Positions 7,671 through 16,394 of a stretch of DNA of 64,000 nucleotides are shown here, piece after piece. A program made the position numbers and the translations under genes. The DNA lies in assembly GCA_903847315.1 (NCBI GenBank), contig CAINDG010000013.1, positions 62,001 to 126,000 of the forward strand. The letters run 5' to 3'. How positions within the stretch are numbered: position 1 is the stretch's first letter; the number at the start of each line of letters is the position of its first letter. This stretch comes from an uncultured Planctomycetota bacterium (GTDB lineage Bacteria > Planctomycetota > Phycisphaerae > Sedimentisphaerales > UBA12454). The notes beneath the pieces were generated by a model, which was not told the origin of the DNA, ran no database searches, and saw only the letters and a program-made list of their open reading frames with translations.

Positions 7671-8938
7671 ATGCTCTGGCGTTCTATTTTAGCGCCGACG
7701 GCATTGAATTTTTGCTCTATTTTTTCATAACCTCTGTCTATATGATAGACGCGGTTTATGATTGTTTCGCCGTGAGCGGCAAGGGCGGCTACAACGAGAG
7801 CTGCCGAAGCTCGCAAATCGGAAGCCATAACGGGGGCGGCAATAAGTTTTTCAACTCCGCTAATTATAACGTGCGGACCTTCTTTTCGCAGGTTCGCAGC
7901 CATTCTGCTCAGTTCCGCGACGTGCATAAATCTGTCGGGAAAGATTTTTTCCGTTATTACGCTATTGCCCCGGGCAAGGCATAAACAAGCCATAAACTGC
8001 GCCTGCAAATCCGTTGGAAAACCCGGATAAGGAAGCGTTGTGATATCAGTCGGCTGAATATGTCCATTGAAAGAGACTTCGCAGCCGTCCTGGGTTTCAT
8101 CGACGGCAACGTTCATACTTCTGAGCTTGTCAACGACGGCCATAAGATGGTCGAGGCGGCAGTTTTTCAATTTCAATTTTCCTTTTGTTATCACGGCGGC
8201 GGCCATAAAAGTGCCGGCTTCAATCCTGTCGGGGATAATGGCGTATTCAACCGGGTTTAGATTTTTTACGCCGTGAATTGTCAATTGAGGCGAACCGATG
8301 CCGGAAATTTTAGCGCCCATTTTGACCAAACAGTTGGCAAGGTCGGTTACTTCCGGTTCGCAGGCGGCTGATTCGATAATGGTTTTGCCTTTGGCAAGAA
8401 CCGCAGCGGACATTATATTTGCCGTAGCCAGGACGCTTGAGCCGAACGGTCCGCCGAGGAATATATTCGCGCCTTTAAGGCCGCCGTTCGCGTGGGCGAC
8501 GATATAACCGTTTTTAAGTTCTATTTTCGCGCCCAGCTCCTGCAATCCGCGGAGGTGAATATCAACGGGTCTGTATCCGATGGCGCAGCCGCCGGGCATT
8601 GAAACTTCGGCTTTTCCGCATCGAGCCAGCAGGGGACCAAGGACGCAGATTCCGGCTCTCATTTTTCGGACGGTTTCATAATCGCCGAATGGTTTATCAA
8701 TAGCGGCAGAATCGATGGAGATAGTGCCGTTGTCAGCAGATGTTTTACAGCCCATATCTTCCAGAAGTTTGCACATTATGGAAATGTCGCTGAGATTTGG
8801 AAGGCCCAGCAGGGTGTTCTTTCCGCCGGCGAGAATTGTCGCAGCCATTATCGGCAGGGCTGCATTTTTTGAGTTGCCGATTGTAACTGTGCCATCGAGC
8901 CTGACGGGGCCTGTAATTTTAAAGATATCCATAGCCAT
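7667..8938 (-). CDS. murA: UDP-N-acetylglucosamine 1-carboxyvinyltransferase
   Basis: MurA transfers enolpyruvate from PEP to UDP-GlcNAc, the first committed step of peptidoglycan synthesis in the cytoplasm. The 423-residue length is typical. The Lys-Asn pair is at residues 24-25 (GNSKNAALP). The fosfomycin-reactive catalytic Cys118 lies in PGGCAIGYRPVDIH. A later Asp-containing loop (IPDRIEAGTFM) and the YPGFPTDLQAQ motif are present. Cys rather than Asp at 118 predicts fosfomycin sensitivity of this enzyme. The start is ATG 8938 (or 8932) with AAGGAA upstream. It is divergent from the CPBP protease gene and convergent with the decapeptide-repeat gene. Confidence 0.97.
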   Translation of the reverse strand: MAMDIFKITGPVRLDGTVTIGNSKNAALPIMAATILAGGKNTLLGLPNLSDISIMCKLLEDMGCKTSADNGTISIDSAAIDKPFGDYETVRKMRAGICVLGPLLARCGKAEVSMPGGCAIGYRPVDIHLRGLQELGAKIELKNGYIVAHANGGLKGANIFLGGPFGSSVLATANIMSAAVLAKGKTIIESAACEPEVTDLANCLVKMGAKISGIGSPQLTIHGVKNLNPVEYAIIPDRIEAGTFMAAAVITKGKLKLKNCRLDHLMAVVDKLRSMNVAVDETQDGCEVSFNGHIQPTDITTLPYPGFPTDLQAQFMACLCLARGNSVITEKIFPDRFMHVAELSRMAANLRKEGPHVIISGVEKLIAAPVMASDLRASAALVVAALAAHGETIINRVYHIDRGYEKIEQKFNAVGAKIERQSI

Positions 8939-9012
8939 ATTATAAAATTCCTTGAAAAGAAAGGAATAATCTAATACAAAAGGACGGTTTATGCAATAGC
9001 AGGATAGATTTT

Positions 9013-9828
9013 ATGATAGGTTATTATATTTTTGGCTTAGTTGTGGCTGCGACGGGCGTTGGTTTGTTCATCGTATGGCTCGTAAAGACCAATTTTGGGA
9101 CAAAGGCGCTCGAAGATGCAAAACTGAGGCAGAATTCTATGCCGGACTATCTGCCTTTGGCGGTGATTTTCGGCTGGCTGGGGCTTTACGCGGCCGTTTC
9201 CAATCTGACTGAAAATTTTACCTCAAAAATGCCCGGCTGGCAGCAGAAGTTTATCAGTTATTCGGTTTTGATTGCAATTAATACTATTATCGCCGTATTT
9301 ATTATTTTATCGGCAAGAAGATATTTCGAGGCGGGTTTAAAGGGATTTGGTCTTCGGGTCAAGGGGATTTTTCGTGATATCGCAATGGCGGCGGCGATGT
9401 TTATCGCCGTTTGGCCTCTGGTGTATGTTTCGCTTTATATCATCCTGCTAATCGGCAGGATAATTGTCGGCCCAGAATTCCAGATGGAGCAGAATGAAGG
9501 ACTGACGGTTATTCTTGAATATAACCAGTTGAGTTTAAGGATTCTGATGATTTTCTTTGCGGCAGTTTTGATTCCAATTTTTGAAGAACTTGTTTTCAGG
9601 GGACTTCTGCAAAATTATATGCGAAATCTCAACTATGGGCCGTGGCAAAGCATATTTATTATCTCAATTATTTTTTCAGTACTTCATCCGTTAATGCATT
9701 TTCCGGCTATTTTGATTTTATCTGTTTGTATGGGTTATGCTTACGAGAAAAGCGGTTCGCTTTTGCGTTCGATTTTCATACACATATTTTTTAATGCCTC
9801 GACGATAGCCCTTGCGCTGCTGCGATGA
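9013..9828 (+). CDS. CPBP-family intramembrane metalloprotease (CAAX protease-like)
   Basis: A 271-residue polytopic protein with about seven or eight hydrophobic spans. The ABI/CPBP signature is complete. Motif 1 is EELVFRGLLQ (glutamates and Arg, residues ~191-200). A His-containing second motif follows (SVLHPLMHFP), then a final HIFFNAS. The family includes Rce1-like prenyl-protein proteases and bacterial proteases involved in bacteriocin immunity or membrane-protein processing; the substrate here is unknown. Start ATG 9013 has AGGA 8 nt upstream. The gene is convergent with dapB, only 4 bp apart. Confidence 0.88.
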   Translation: MIGYYIFGLVVAATGVGLFIVWLVKTNFGTKALEDAKLRQNSMPDYLPLAVIFGWLGLYAAVSNLTENFTSKMPGWQQKFISYSVLIAINTIIAVFIILSARRYFEAGLKGFGLRVKGIFRDIAMAAAMFIAVWPLVYVSLYIILLIGRIIVGPEFQMEQNEGLTVILEYNQLSLRILMIFFAAVLIPIFEELVFRGLLQNYMRNLNYGPWQSIFIISIIFSVLHPLMHFPAILILSVCMGYAYEKSGSLLRSIFIHIFFNASTIALALLR

Positions 9829-9832
9829 GGGC

Positions 9833-10612
9833 CTATTTCAGGCCGAGTACGTCAGCCATTGAGTATCTGCCTATTTTTTTGCCGACAAGCCATAATGCCG
9901 CCTTGATTGCGCCTGCGGCAAATGTGTCTCTGCTGTGAGCGTTGTGTGAAATGGTTACAGTTTCTTCGAGAGAGCCGAACATAACGGAATGTTCGCCGAC
10001 CGTATCGCCTATGCGAATTGCCTGCATCCCTATCGAGCCTTTTTTGCGAAGGGCATCTTTTCCTTTTCTGCCGATGTCGAGACAATCGGGGAATTTTTTG
10101 TTCGTCGCCGTTGAGATTTTTTCAGCGAGTGTCATAGCCGAGCCGCTGGGCGAATCTTTTTTAAAGCGGTGATGGGCTTCGACGATTTCAATATCGTATT
10201 CATCGCCGAGTTTTTTAGCGACCTGTCCGACTATCTCGAACAGAAGATTCATTCCGACGCTCATATTTGTCGCCTGAATGACGGGGATTTTTTTTGAGGC
10301 ATCATCTATTTTTTTAATCTGCTCAGCGGACAAACCCGTTGTACCCATTATAAGTGCGCAGTTGTTTTTCAGACAGTAATTGAGCGTGCCGTCAAAGGCG
10401 GCAGGCAGAGAAAAATCTATGACTATGTCAGCTTTGGCTGGAAATTCGGAAGAGATTTTAACGCCTGTCCGCTCTAAATCTTTACCGATTTCGGGACAGT
10501 TTTTATCTTCAATCATTCCAATTATATCAAATTGTTTGGATTCGAGGGCAAGGGCGGTGATTCGTCTGCCCATTCTGCCGGCGGCGCCAACGATTATCAA
10601 TTTTGGATTCAT
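9833..10612 (-). CDS. dapB: 4-hydroxy-tetrahydrodipicolinate reductase
   Basis: DapB reduces 4-hydroxy-tetrahydrodipicolinate with NAD(P)H in the diaminopimelate/lysine pathway, feeding peptidoglycan. At 259 residues it has the N-terminal Rossmann motif (GAAGRMGRRI), the MGTTGLS loop and the catalytic/substrate motif EAHHRFKKDSPSGSA with the conserved His pair and Lys. No other lysine genes are adjacent. Its divergent neighbour is rpmB. Confidence 0.96.
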   Translation of the reverse strand: MNPKLIIVGAAGRMGRRITALALESKQFDIIGMIEDKNCPEIGKDLERTGVKISSEFPAKADIVIDFSLPAAFDGTLNYCLKNNCALIMGTTGLSAEQIKKIDDASKKIPVIQATNMSVGMNLLFEIVGQVAKKLGDEYDIEIVEAHHRFKKDSPSGSAMTLAEKISTATNKKFPDCLDIGRKGKDALRKKGSIGMQAIRIGDTVGEHSVMFGSLEETVTISHNAHSRDTFAAGAIKAALWLVGKKIGRYSMADVLGLK

Positions 10613-10707
10613 TTTCTATCCTTTCAGGGCGTTTGGCATAACTATAAGCCAAAAAAGAGCTTTTGACAAGTGGCTACTTAATTAATGCCGGTCGCGGGAT
10701 TTTGGCC

Positions 10708-10735
10708 TTGCAAAATTACGTTTGGTTCTTATACT
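10708..10735 (+). promoter_or_regulatory. Candidate promoter of rpmB
   Basis: TTGCAA (10708-10713) and TATACT (10730-10735) with a 16-bp spacer, 52 bp before the rpmB ATG. Confidence 0.5.
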
Positions 10736-10787
10736 TGTGAGACTTTAAAGGTTTTAAGAAATTTTAATTTAAACGGAGTAAAGGTTT

Positions 10788-11042
10788 ATGTCACGAGTTT
10801 GTCACTTTTTAGGCAAAAAAACGAGTTCGGGCAATAGTATTGCCAGACGCGGCAAGGCGAAATATCTTGGCGGAGTCGGCGTAAAGACCACCGGCGTAAC
10901 CAAGCGGAAATTCAAGCCGAACATTCACAAGGTTCGTGCGGTTATCGGCGGCAAAGTAACAAGGATAAGAGCATCCGCCAAGGCGATAAAAATGGGTCTG
11001 GTGCAAAAGCCGATTAAGCGGGTGATTAAGAAGGCTGAATAA
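10788..11042 (+). CDS. rpmB: 50S ribosomal protein L28
   Basis: An 84-residue, highly basic protein that opens with the L28 signature MSRVCHFLGKK and continues SGNSIARRGKAKYLGGVG. The central KRKFKPNIHKVRAV and C-terminal RIRASAKAIK blocks are typical. It is a component of the large ribosomal subunit. A promoter-like pair lies upstream and a strong terminator directly downstream, so it appears monocistronic and is not followed by rpmG. AAAGG provides the ribosome binding site. Confidence 0.96.
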   Translation: MSRVCHFLGKKTSSGNSIARRGKAKYLGGVGVKTTGVTKRKFKPNIHKVRAVIGGKVTRIRASAKAIKMGLVQKPIKRVIKKAE

Positions 11043-11066
11043 AAAATTAAAGATTAAATGAATTTG

Positions 11067-11096
11067 AAGGCAGGATTTTTGAGTCCTGCCTTTTTT
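11067..11096 (+). terminator. Rho-independent terminator of rpmB
   Basis: A perfect 9-bp stem AAGGCAGGA (11067-11075) / TCCTGCCTT (11084-11092) with an 8-nt loop and a T-rich tail. Confidence 0.9.
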
Positions 11097-11122
11097 ATTG
11101 GAGAGTAACGGGGTATAAGGAC

Positions 11123-11151
11123 TTGACAAATATGTCTTAATGAAATATCAT
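11123..11151 (+). promoter_or_regulatory. Candidate promoter of the FHA-GAF gene
   Basis: Consensus TTGACA (11123-11128) and TATCAT (11146-11151) with an exact 17-bp spacer, 42 bp before the ATG. This is the best promoter match seen in the window. Confidence 0.6.
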
Positions 11152-11193
11152 TATTAAAGGCCTATAGTCCCCAATTTTGACGGAGAATTACGG

Positions 11194-12054
11194 ATGAAAC
11201 TTACCGTAAAGCGCGAAGGTAAAGTTATAAATGAATTTCGGTTTTCAATTGGGCCGATTTATATGGGCAGGCAGATTGGCAGTCAGGTCCTTTTGCCCGA
11301 CAGGGCGGTTTCACGTCAGAACACAGTTCTTTATACCGCACCCGATGGCAAATGGCTTGTTGAGGACCTCGATTCAGCCAATAAAACATATCTGAATAAT
11401 GAAGTTATTCACAAGGCTGAAATAAAGAACGGCGATGTGCTGAAAATCTCCGGCTTCGAAGTAGAAATTAATATAGATGAATTCGACAAGCATGATACCG
11501 CTGTCAATCTTGGAGATACGCTTCATTCGACGGTGCACGAACCGCAGATTGTTTTTCGCCATTTTGACAGTGCTGATGCTTTGCCTATAAAGATATCGGC
11601 TAAACGCAGCAGAGATTTTTCAAATGCCGCTACTGCTATCTGCAAATGTCTCGATAGTGAGGAAATGCTTGTTACGTTATTGGATTTAATGTTTCATCAG
11701 TTTAAGCCTTTTCACGTCTGGGCAGGATTGCGGCAGGATGCAGCCGGAGCGATAGAAGTTTCAAAGGGCAGGGAAATCAGCGGCAAAACCCTTCAACTTG
11801 AAGAGATTTATTTCGCGGCGAGAATCAACGAAGTTATTAAAACGCATAATTATATTCTTATTCCCCGCCTTCCTTTGCACAGCAAGGACGACAAGATAAA
11901 TTCCGCGATAATCGTTCCTGTAATGAGCGAGAACGCCTGTCTCGGCGCGCTTTATGCGGATAATTCACTCGACCATGAGCATTATGAAATCGACGACTTG
12001 GATTATTTGATTCTGGTTTCGCAGATGGCAGGGGCTTTTCTCAGGAACCTTTAG
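11194..12054 (+). CDS. FHA-GAF domain signalling protein
   Basis: 286 residues. Residues 1-95 form a forkhead-associated domain: the phosphothreonine-binding loops show MGRQ, DRAVSRQN, EDLDSANKTYLN and KNGDVLKI. Residues ~145-285 resemble a GAF domain (helix-rich start, then IIVPVMSENACLGALYADN). FHA-GAF combinations usually sit in Ser/Thr-kinase signalling or in FHA-controlled regulators; no kinase gene is adjacent. The gene ends convergently with the purine permease, with a 14-bp overlap of coding 3' ends and no room for a terminator. Confidence 0.85.
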   Translation: MKLTVKREGKVINEFRFSIGPIYMGRQIGSQVLLPDRAVSRQNTVLYTAPDGKWLVEDLDSANKTYLNNEVIHKAEIKNGDVLKISGFEVEINIDEFDKHDTAVNLGDTLHSTVHEPQIVFRHFDSADALPIKISAKRSRDFSNAATAICKCLDSEEMLVTLLDLMFHQFKPFHVWAGLRQDAAGAIEVSKGREISGKTLQLEEIYFAARINEVIKTHNYILIPRLPLHSKDDKINSAIIVPVMSENACLGALYADNSLDHEHYEIDDLDYLILVSQMAGAFLRNL

Positions 12055-13348
12055 TAATCAGCGGAATCACAAAATACAGCACCGATAATCCCGCTATCAG
12101 CCACATTACCGGCTTTATATCTTCGAATTTCCCGGCGATTATTTTAAGCAGTGTAAATGATATGAATCCAAACGCAAGTCCTGTGCTGATGCTGTAGCTT
12201 AAGGCAATCATTATTATTATGATAAATGCGGGGAAGGCGTTTTCCATCTGTACGAAGTCAATTTTTTTGATTTCCCTTGTCATAAAAAGGCCGACCATTA
12301 TCAGCGCAGGCGCCGTCGCGTAATTAGGCACAATTCCCACGACGGGCACAAAAAGAATCGCGATTAAAAACAATATTCCCGTTACGATGGAAGCAAGACC
12401 TGTTCTGCCGCCTTGTTCGATACCCGCGGCCGATTCGATATATGCAGTTGTAGTTGAAGTTCCCAGCATTGCGCCGAGCATAGAAGCGCCGGCATCTATA
12501 GCCAGGAGCTTGTCGAGTTTTTTGATTTTTCCGTTTTTGTCGGACATTTTAGCTTCGCTGCAGCAGGCGACGAGCGTACCGATGCTGTCGAACATATCCA
12601 TAAACATCAGGGCAAAGATGCTGCCGAAGAGACTCCATTTGAACGCTCCGAGTATATCGAGTTTTAAAGCGACGGCGGATATGCTTATATCGGAGGCTAT
12701 AAAAGACTGCGGTTTATTTACTTTGCCGAACAAAATCGCAAGGACGGTGGCGAAAACAATTCCTATAAGAAGCGAACTTTTGACTTTTTTCATCTCAAGA
12801 AAAATCATTACAATCAATCCTGCAAGACCTATCATTATAGTTGTATTAAGATTTCCAGCCTGAACCAGCGTTACCGGATGGGTTATTACTATGCCGAGAT
12901 TTTGCAGGCCGATGAATGTTATGAACAGACCGATGCCGACCGAGATGGCTGAAATCAGCGAAGAGGGGATTGCCTCGACAAGTTTTTTTCGCAGGCCTAT
13001 AAGCGTAAGAATTAAAAAGAACAAACCGGACAGAAAAACCACGCCCAGAGCGGTCTGCCAGTTTATTTTTTGCGTGATTACAAGTGTATATGCGAAAAAT
13101 GCGTTGAGTCCCATTCCCGGCGCCATCGCTATCGGTGCATTGGCGAAAAGACCTGTTACAATTGTCGCGATTGCGGTTACAAGGCAGGTAACGACTATAA
13201 GAGCGGATTTGTCCATACCGGCATTGGATAAAATCGCAGGGTTGACGAATATAATATATGCCATTGTCAGAAATGTTGTAGTGCCGGCAATTATTTCTGT
13301 TTTGACCGTAGTATTTCTTCTCTGGAGACGAAAGAGTCTGTTCAGCAT
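12041..13348 (-). CDS. NCS2-family purine (guanine/hypoxanthine/adenine) permease
   Basis: 435 residues with about 12-14 hydrophobic spans. It belongs to the AzgA/GhxP branch: the N-terminus TEIIAGTTTFLTMAYIIFVN is diagnostic, followed by NAPIAMAPGMGLNAFFAYT and a late DMFDSIGTLV motif. It imports a purine base with protons across the inner membrane. The ribosome binding site AAGGAGG is strong. The start lies 31 bp after phoU on the same strand without a visible terminator, so it may be read through from the pst operon. Confidence 0.9.
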   Translation of the reverse strand: MLNRLFRLQRRNTTVKTEIIAGTTTFLTMAYIIFVNPAILSNAGMDKSALIVVTCLVTAIATIVTGLFANAPIAMAPGMGLNAFFAYTLVITQKINWQTALGVVFLSGLFFLILTLIGLRKKLVEAIPSSLISAISVGIGLFITFIGLQNLGIVITHPVTLVQAGNLNTTIMIGLAGLIVMIFLEMKKVKSSLLIGIVFATVLAILFGKVNKPQSFIASDISISAVALKLDILGAFKWSLFGSIFALMFMDMFDSIGTLVACCSEAKMSDKNGKIKKLDKLLAIDAGASMLGAMLGTSTTTAYIESAAGIEQGGRTGLASIVTGILFLIAILFVPVVGIVPNYATAPALIMVGLFMTREIKKIDFVQMENAFPAFIIIIMIALSYSISTGLAFGFISFTLLKIIAGKFEDIKPVMWLIAGLSVLYFVIPLITKGS

Positions 13349-13379
13349 TTTCTTCCTCCTTTAAGAAAATCGGATTATT

Positions 13380-14039
13380 TTATTCGTGATGGTGTTTTAC
13401 TGTTTTGCCTTCCACCATATAGATGATATCTTCCGCGATATTGGTTGCGTGGTCGCATATTCGCTCCAGATGGCGTGCTATCAGCAGCAGCGGCACGGCT
13501 CTGGTTACGGTACTGATATCGTGAGACATATAATCGTTGGTTAACTCGGTGCAGATGCTGTTGCGGAGATTGTCCGCTTCCGTGTCTGATGCCACGACTT
13601 TATTTGCTAAAGCAACATCTTTTTTGATGAACGAATCTATCGCCTCACGAACCATATTCTGTGCAACTTCAGACAGTTTTGGAATATCTATAAGAGGTTT
13701 TAATAATGGTTTATCAGCCAGTTCCAGTACCCGCTGGGCGATATCGACAGCCAAATCCGCGATGCGTTCGATATCGGCGTTAATCTTTATTCCCGTAGTA
13801 ACAAAACGAAGGTCTTTTGCCATAGGCTGATAGCGGGCGAGCAAATCTATACATTTTTCGTCAATCACAAGCTCCATCTCGTCGATTTTGCTGTCAGCAT
13901 CGATAACATTCTGAGCCTGGGCTTTGTCGCGGTTTTTCAGGGCTTCGACCGATTTGGCAATCGATTCGCGGGCAAGGTCGCTCATTTTTAAAATATCTTT
14001 GCGCAAATCTTTTAATTCTTCGTCGAAATGTCTTTCCAT
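13380..14039 (-). CDS. phoU: Phosphate transport system regulator PhoU
   Basis: PhoU is a cytoplasmic homodimer of two three-helix bundles. It connects the Pst transporter to phosphate-starvation signalling and restrains phosphate uptake. The 219-residue length is usual. Both repeats are visible, each with a metal-site motif of the E/DxxxD type (DADSKIDEMEL and SDTEADNLRN). HLERICDHATNIAEDI is typical of PhoU C-termini. It ends with a short His tail (KHHHE). It is the sixth gene of the pst operon, 11 bp after pstB2, with its own AAGGAG site. Confidence 0.95.
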   Translation of the reverse strand: MERHFDEELKDLRKDILKMSDLARESIAKSVEALKNRDKAQAQNVIDADSKIDEMELVIDEKCIDLLARYQPMAKDLRFVTTGIKINADIERIADLAVDIAQRVLELADKPLLKPLIDIPKLSEVAQNMVREAIDSFIKKDVALANKVVASDTEADNLRNSICTELTNDYMSHDISTVTRAVPLLLIARHLERICDHATNIAEDIIYMVEGKTVKHHHE

Positions 14040-14050
14040 TTTGTTTCTCC

Positions 14051-14800
14051 TTAGCCGTATCTGCCGGTTATATAATCTTCGGTTCGTTTATCTTTTGGCG
14101 TGGTAAATATCTCTTCTGTTTTTCCAAATTCTATCAGTTCCCCTAAAAGCATAAATCCGGTTTCATCAGAGACTCGCGCCGCCTGCTGCATATTATGAGT
14201 TACTATTATTATAGTATAATTGCGTTTTAATTCCCGCATTAATTCTTCGATTCTTGCCGTTGCCTGCGGGTCAAGGGCGGAGCAGGGCTCGTCCATAAGA
14301 AGCACTTCGGGTTTAACTGCTATCAATCTGGCAATGCAAAGTCTTTGTCTTTGTTCCAGGGACAGGCTGAAAGCCGACTTTTTGAGTTTGTCCTTCAGCT
14401 CGTCCCACAGGTCAACTTGTTGAAGACTTAGCTGAACTGCTTCATCCAGCATATTCCTGTTTACGGAACTGTGGATTTTCAGACCGAAAGCGATATTTTC
14501 ATAAATCGACAGCGGGAACGGATTTGGCCGCTGAAAAACCATACCGACCTTTTTCCGCAGGGTGACTAAATCCGTCTCGGGGCCGAAGATATTTTCATTA
14601 TCAATCAGGATTTGGCCTGATGTTCGCACGCCTTCGATTAAGTCGTTCATTCTGTTAAAGGTTCGCAGCAGCGTTGATTTGCCGCAGCCGGACGGACCTA
14701 TTATGGCTGTGATTTGCTTTTCAGTGAAAGCGGCATTGACGTTTATCAATGCGTGAAAATCGCCATACCAGAGATTCAGATTGTCAACCTGTATATTCAT
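14051..14800 (-). CDS. pstB2: Phosphate ABC transporter ATPase, second copy (degenerate signature motif)
   Basis: 249 residues, aligned end to end with PstB (start [12 protein letters not shown], end DYITGRYG). Walker [10 protein letters not shown] (35-43), Q-loop Gln90 ([10 protein letters not shown]), Walker B with Asp170/Glu171 and H-loop His202 ([10 protein letters not shown]) are intact. The ABC signature is altered from LSGGQQQR to LSLEQRQR (146-153), so this subunit alone could not build a normal ATP sandwich. The first copy, pstB1, has the opposite defects. Its start codon overlaps the stop of pstB1 by one base, so the two are translationally coupled. The likely product is half of a PstB heterodimer on PstAC. 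Confidence 0.92.
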   Translation of the reverse strand: MNIQVDNLNLWYGDFHALINVNAAFTEKQITAIIGPSGCGKSTLLRTFNRMNDLIEGVRTSGQILIDNENIFGPETDLVTLRKKVGMVFQRPNPFPLSIYENIAFGLKIHSSVNRNMLDEAVQLSLQQVDLWDELKDKLKKSAFSLSLEQRQRLCIARLIAVKPEVLLMDEPCSALDPQATARIEELMRELKRNYTIIIVTHNMQQAARVSDETGFMLLGELIEFGKTEEIFTTPKDKRTEDYITGRYG

Positions 14801-15552
14801 TACCCGAATTTTCCTCTGATATAATCATCTGTACGCTTGTCCGACGGGACAGTAAACATTTTGTCGGTTTTATCCACTTCAATCAGCTCTCCGCTCAGGA
14901 AGAATGCTGTGCTGTCGCCTACGCGGGCGGCCTGTTTGACGTTATTGGTAACCAGTACCATCGCATAATCCTTTTTAAGTTTGAGCATTGCCTCTTCTAC
15001 TTTAGCGGTCGATATAGGGTCAAGACCGGAGCAGGGTTCATCGAACAAAATCACTTCCGGCTCAACCGCCAGCGTTCTTGCGATGCAGAGCCGCTGCTGC
15101 TGGCCGCCGGATAATTTAAATGCCGAAACATCAAGCCTGTCTTTGACCTCGTCCCACAGGTACGCCTTTTGAAGGGCCTGCTCGACTATTTGCTGCAGTT
15201 TCTTTTTATTTTTTACCCCGTGCATTCTTGCGCCGTAGGCGATGTTGTCGAAAATGGACAAAGGCAGCGGCAGGGGCAGGGCGAAAACCATACCTATTTT
15301 TTTACGCAATAATTCCACGTTCATTTTCATAATGTCTTGATTGTCGAATTCTACCTGACCGCTCATCTTGAAATTTGTTTCGAGTTCATTAAGACGGTTG
15401 AGCATCCTTAAGAAAGTCGTTTTGCCGCTGTTGGAAGGGCCGATGACACTGAGAATTTCATTAACATATATTTTTATGCTCAGGTTCTTTAACGCCGGCA
15501 CGTCGCCGAACCAGATATTCAGATTTTTTATATTTATCTTTGTTCTTACCAT
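14800..15552 (-). CDS. pstB1: Phosphate ABC transporter ATPase, first copy (Q-loop and H-loop residues missing)
   Basis: 250 residues with PstB organisation (start [12 protein letters not shown], end DDYIRGKFG). Walker A is GPSNSGKTT (38-46), the signature is intact (LSGGQQQR, 147-154) and Walker B DEP (171-173) is present. The Q-loop Gln is Ala91 ([10 protein letters not shown] instead of MVFQ-P-FP). The H-loop His is Asn203 ([10 protein letters not shown]). Loss of both residues is expected to cripple hydrolysis at its own Walker site. Paired with pstB2, one consensus and one degenerate ATP site would form. The start overlaps the 3' end of pstA by 7 bp. Confidence 0.92.
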   Translation of the reverse strand: MVRTKINIKNLNIWFGDVPALKNLSIKIYVNEILSVIGPSNSGKTTFLRMLNRLNELETNFKMSGQVEFDNQDIMKMNVELLRKKIGMVFALPLPLPLSIFDNIAYGARMHGVKNKKKLQQIVEQALQKAYLWDEVKDRLDVSAFKLSGGQQQRLCIARTLAVEPEVILFDEPCSGLDPISTAKVEEAMLKLKKDYAMVLVTNNVKQAARVGDSTAFFLSGELIEVDKTDKMFTVPSDKRTDDYIRGKFG

Positions 15553-16394
15553 TTTTTCTGTTTTCTAAATTGGTAACGAATTATGATGGCGATGAGGTTC
15601 ATAAACAAAACCAGAAACAAAAGGACGAGCGCGGTGCCGTATCGTATTTTTTCATCGACGTTTGGTACCTGTGTGGAAATAACATAAAGATGATACGGCA
15701 GCGCCATGGCTTGGTCGAATATGGATTTCGGCATCTGCGGCAGGTAGAAGGCCGCGACGGTAAACAAAATCGGCGCCGTTTCACCGGCGGCTCTTCCTAT
15801 GCCGAGGATTGCTCCGGTTAATATGCCGGGAATGGCGTTGGGCAGGACTATATGACGTATTGTCTGCCATTTGCTTGCGCCCAAAGACAAACTTGCCTCG
15901 CGGAACGAATAAGGGACGCTTTCCAGAGCTTCTCGCGATGTGGTAATGATAACCGGCAGAATCATAATTCCGAGAGTAAGCGAGCCGGAGAGAATTGAAG
16001 TGCCGAATTTGAAAAATACCACGAAAATAGCCAGGCCGAACAGGCCGTAAACGACAGAAGGCACACCCGCCAGATTTACAATCGCAAGTTTTATTATTCG
16101 CGTCAGGTAATTATCCTTGGCGTATTCGCTCAAATAAATAGCGGCGAGCAGTCCTATCGGCAGGGCGAAAATAAGCGCTCCCAAAACGAGGTAAATGGTT
16201 CCGACAATGGCGGGCAATATTCCTCCTGCCCGCATTCCCTGCCGCGGGATGTCGGAGAGAAATTGCCAACTTATCGCCCCGATACCTTTTTTAATGATAA
16301 TGACAACAATCAGGCCGACCGGCACAACGATAAGAAGCGTTGCCAGGAACAAGAGAAAGAACGCAATTTTTTCTGTTTTTTTAGAGCTTACCAT
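15546..16394 (-). CDS. pstA: Phosphate ABC transporter permease PstA
   Basis: 282-residue inner-membrane permease with six spans. The typical ABC-permease EAA loop reads REASLSLGASKWQTIRHIVLPNA, seen as two adjacent stretches. ILTGAILGIGRAAGETAPIL and the PstA C-terminus ([10 protein letters not shown]) agree with the family. It forms the channel together with PstC. Its start overlaps pstC by 7 bp and its end overlaps pstB1 by 7 bp. Confidence 0.95.
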   Translation of the reverse strand: MVSSKKTEKIAFFLLFLATLLIVVPVGLIVVIIIKKGIGAISWQFLSDIPRQGMRAGGILPAIVGTIYLVLGALIFALPIGLLAAIYLSEYAKDNYLTRIIKLAIVNLAGVPSVVYGLFGLAIFVVFFKFGTSILSGSLTLGIMILPVIITTSREALESVPYSFREASLSLGASKWQTIRHIVLPNAIPGILTGAILGIGRAAGETAPILFTVAAFYLPQMPKSIFDQAMALPYHLYVISTQVPNVDEKIRYGTALVLLFLVLFMNLIAIIIRYQFRKQKKW

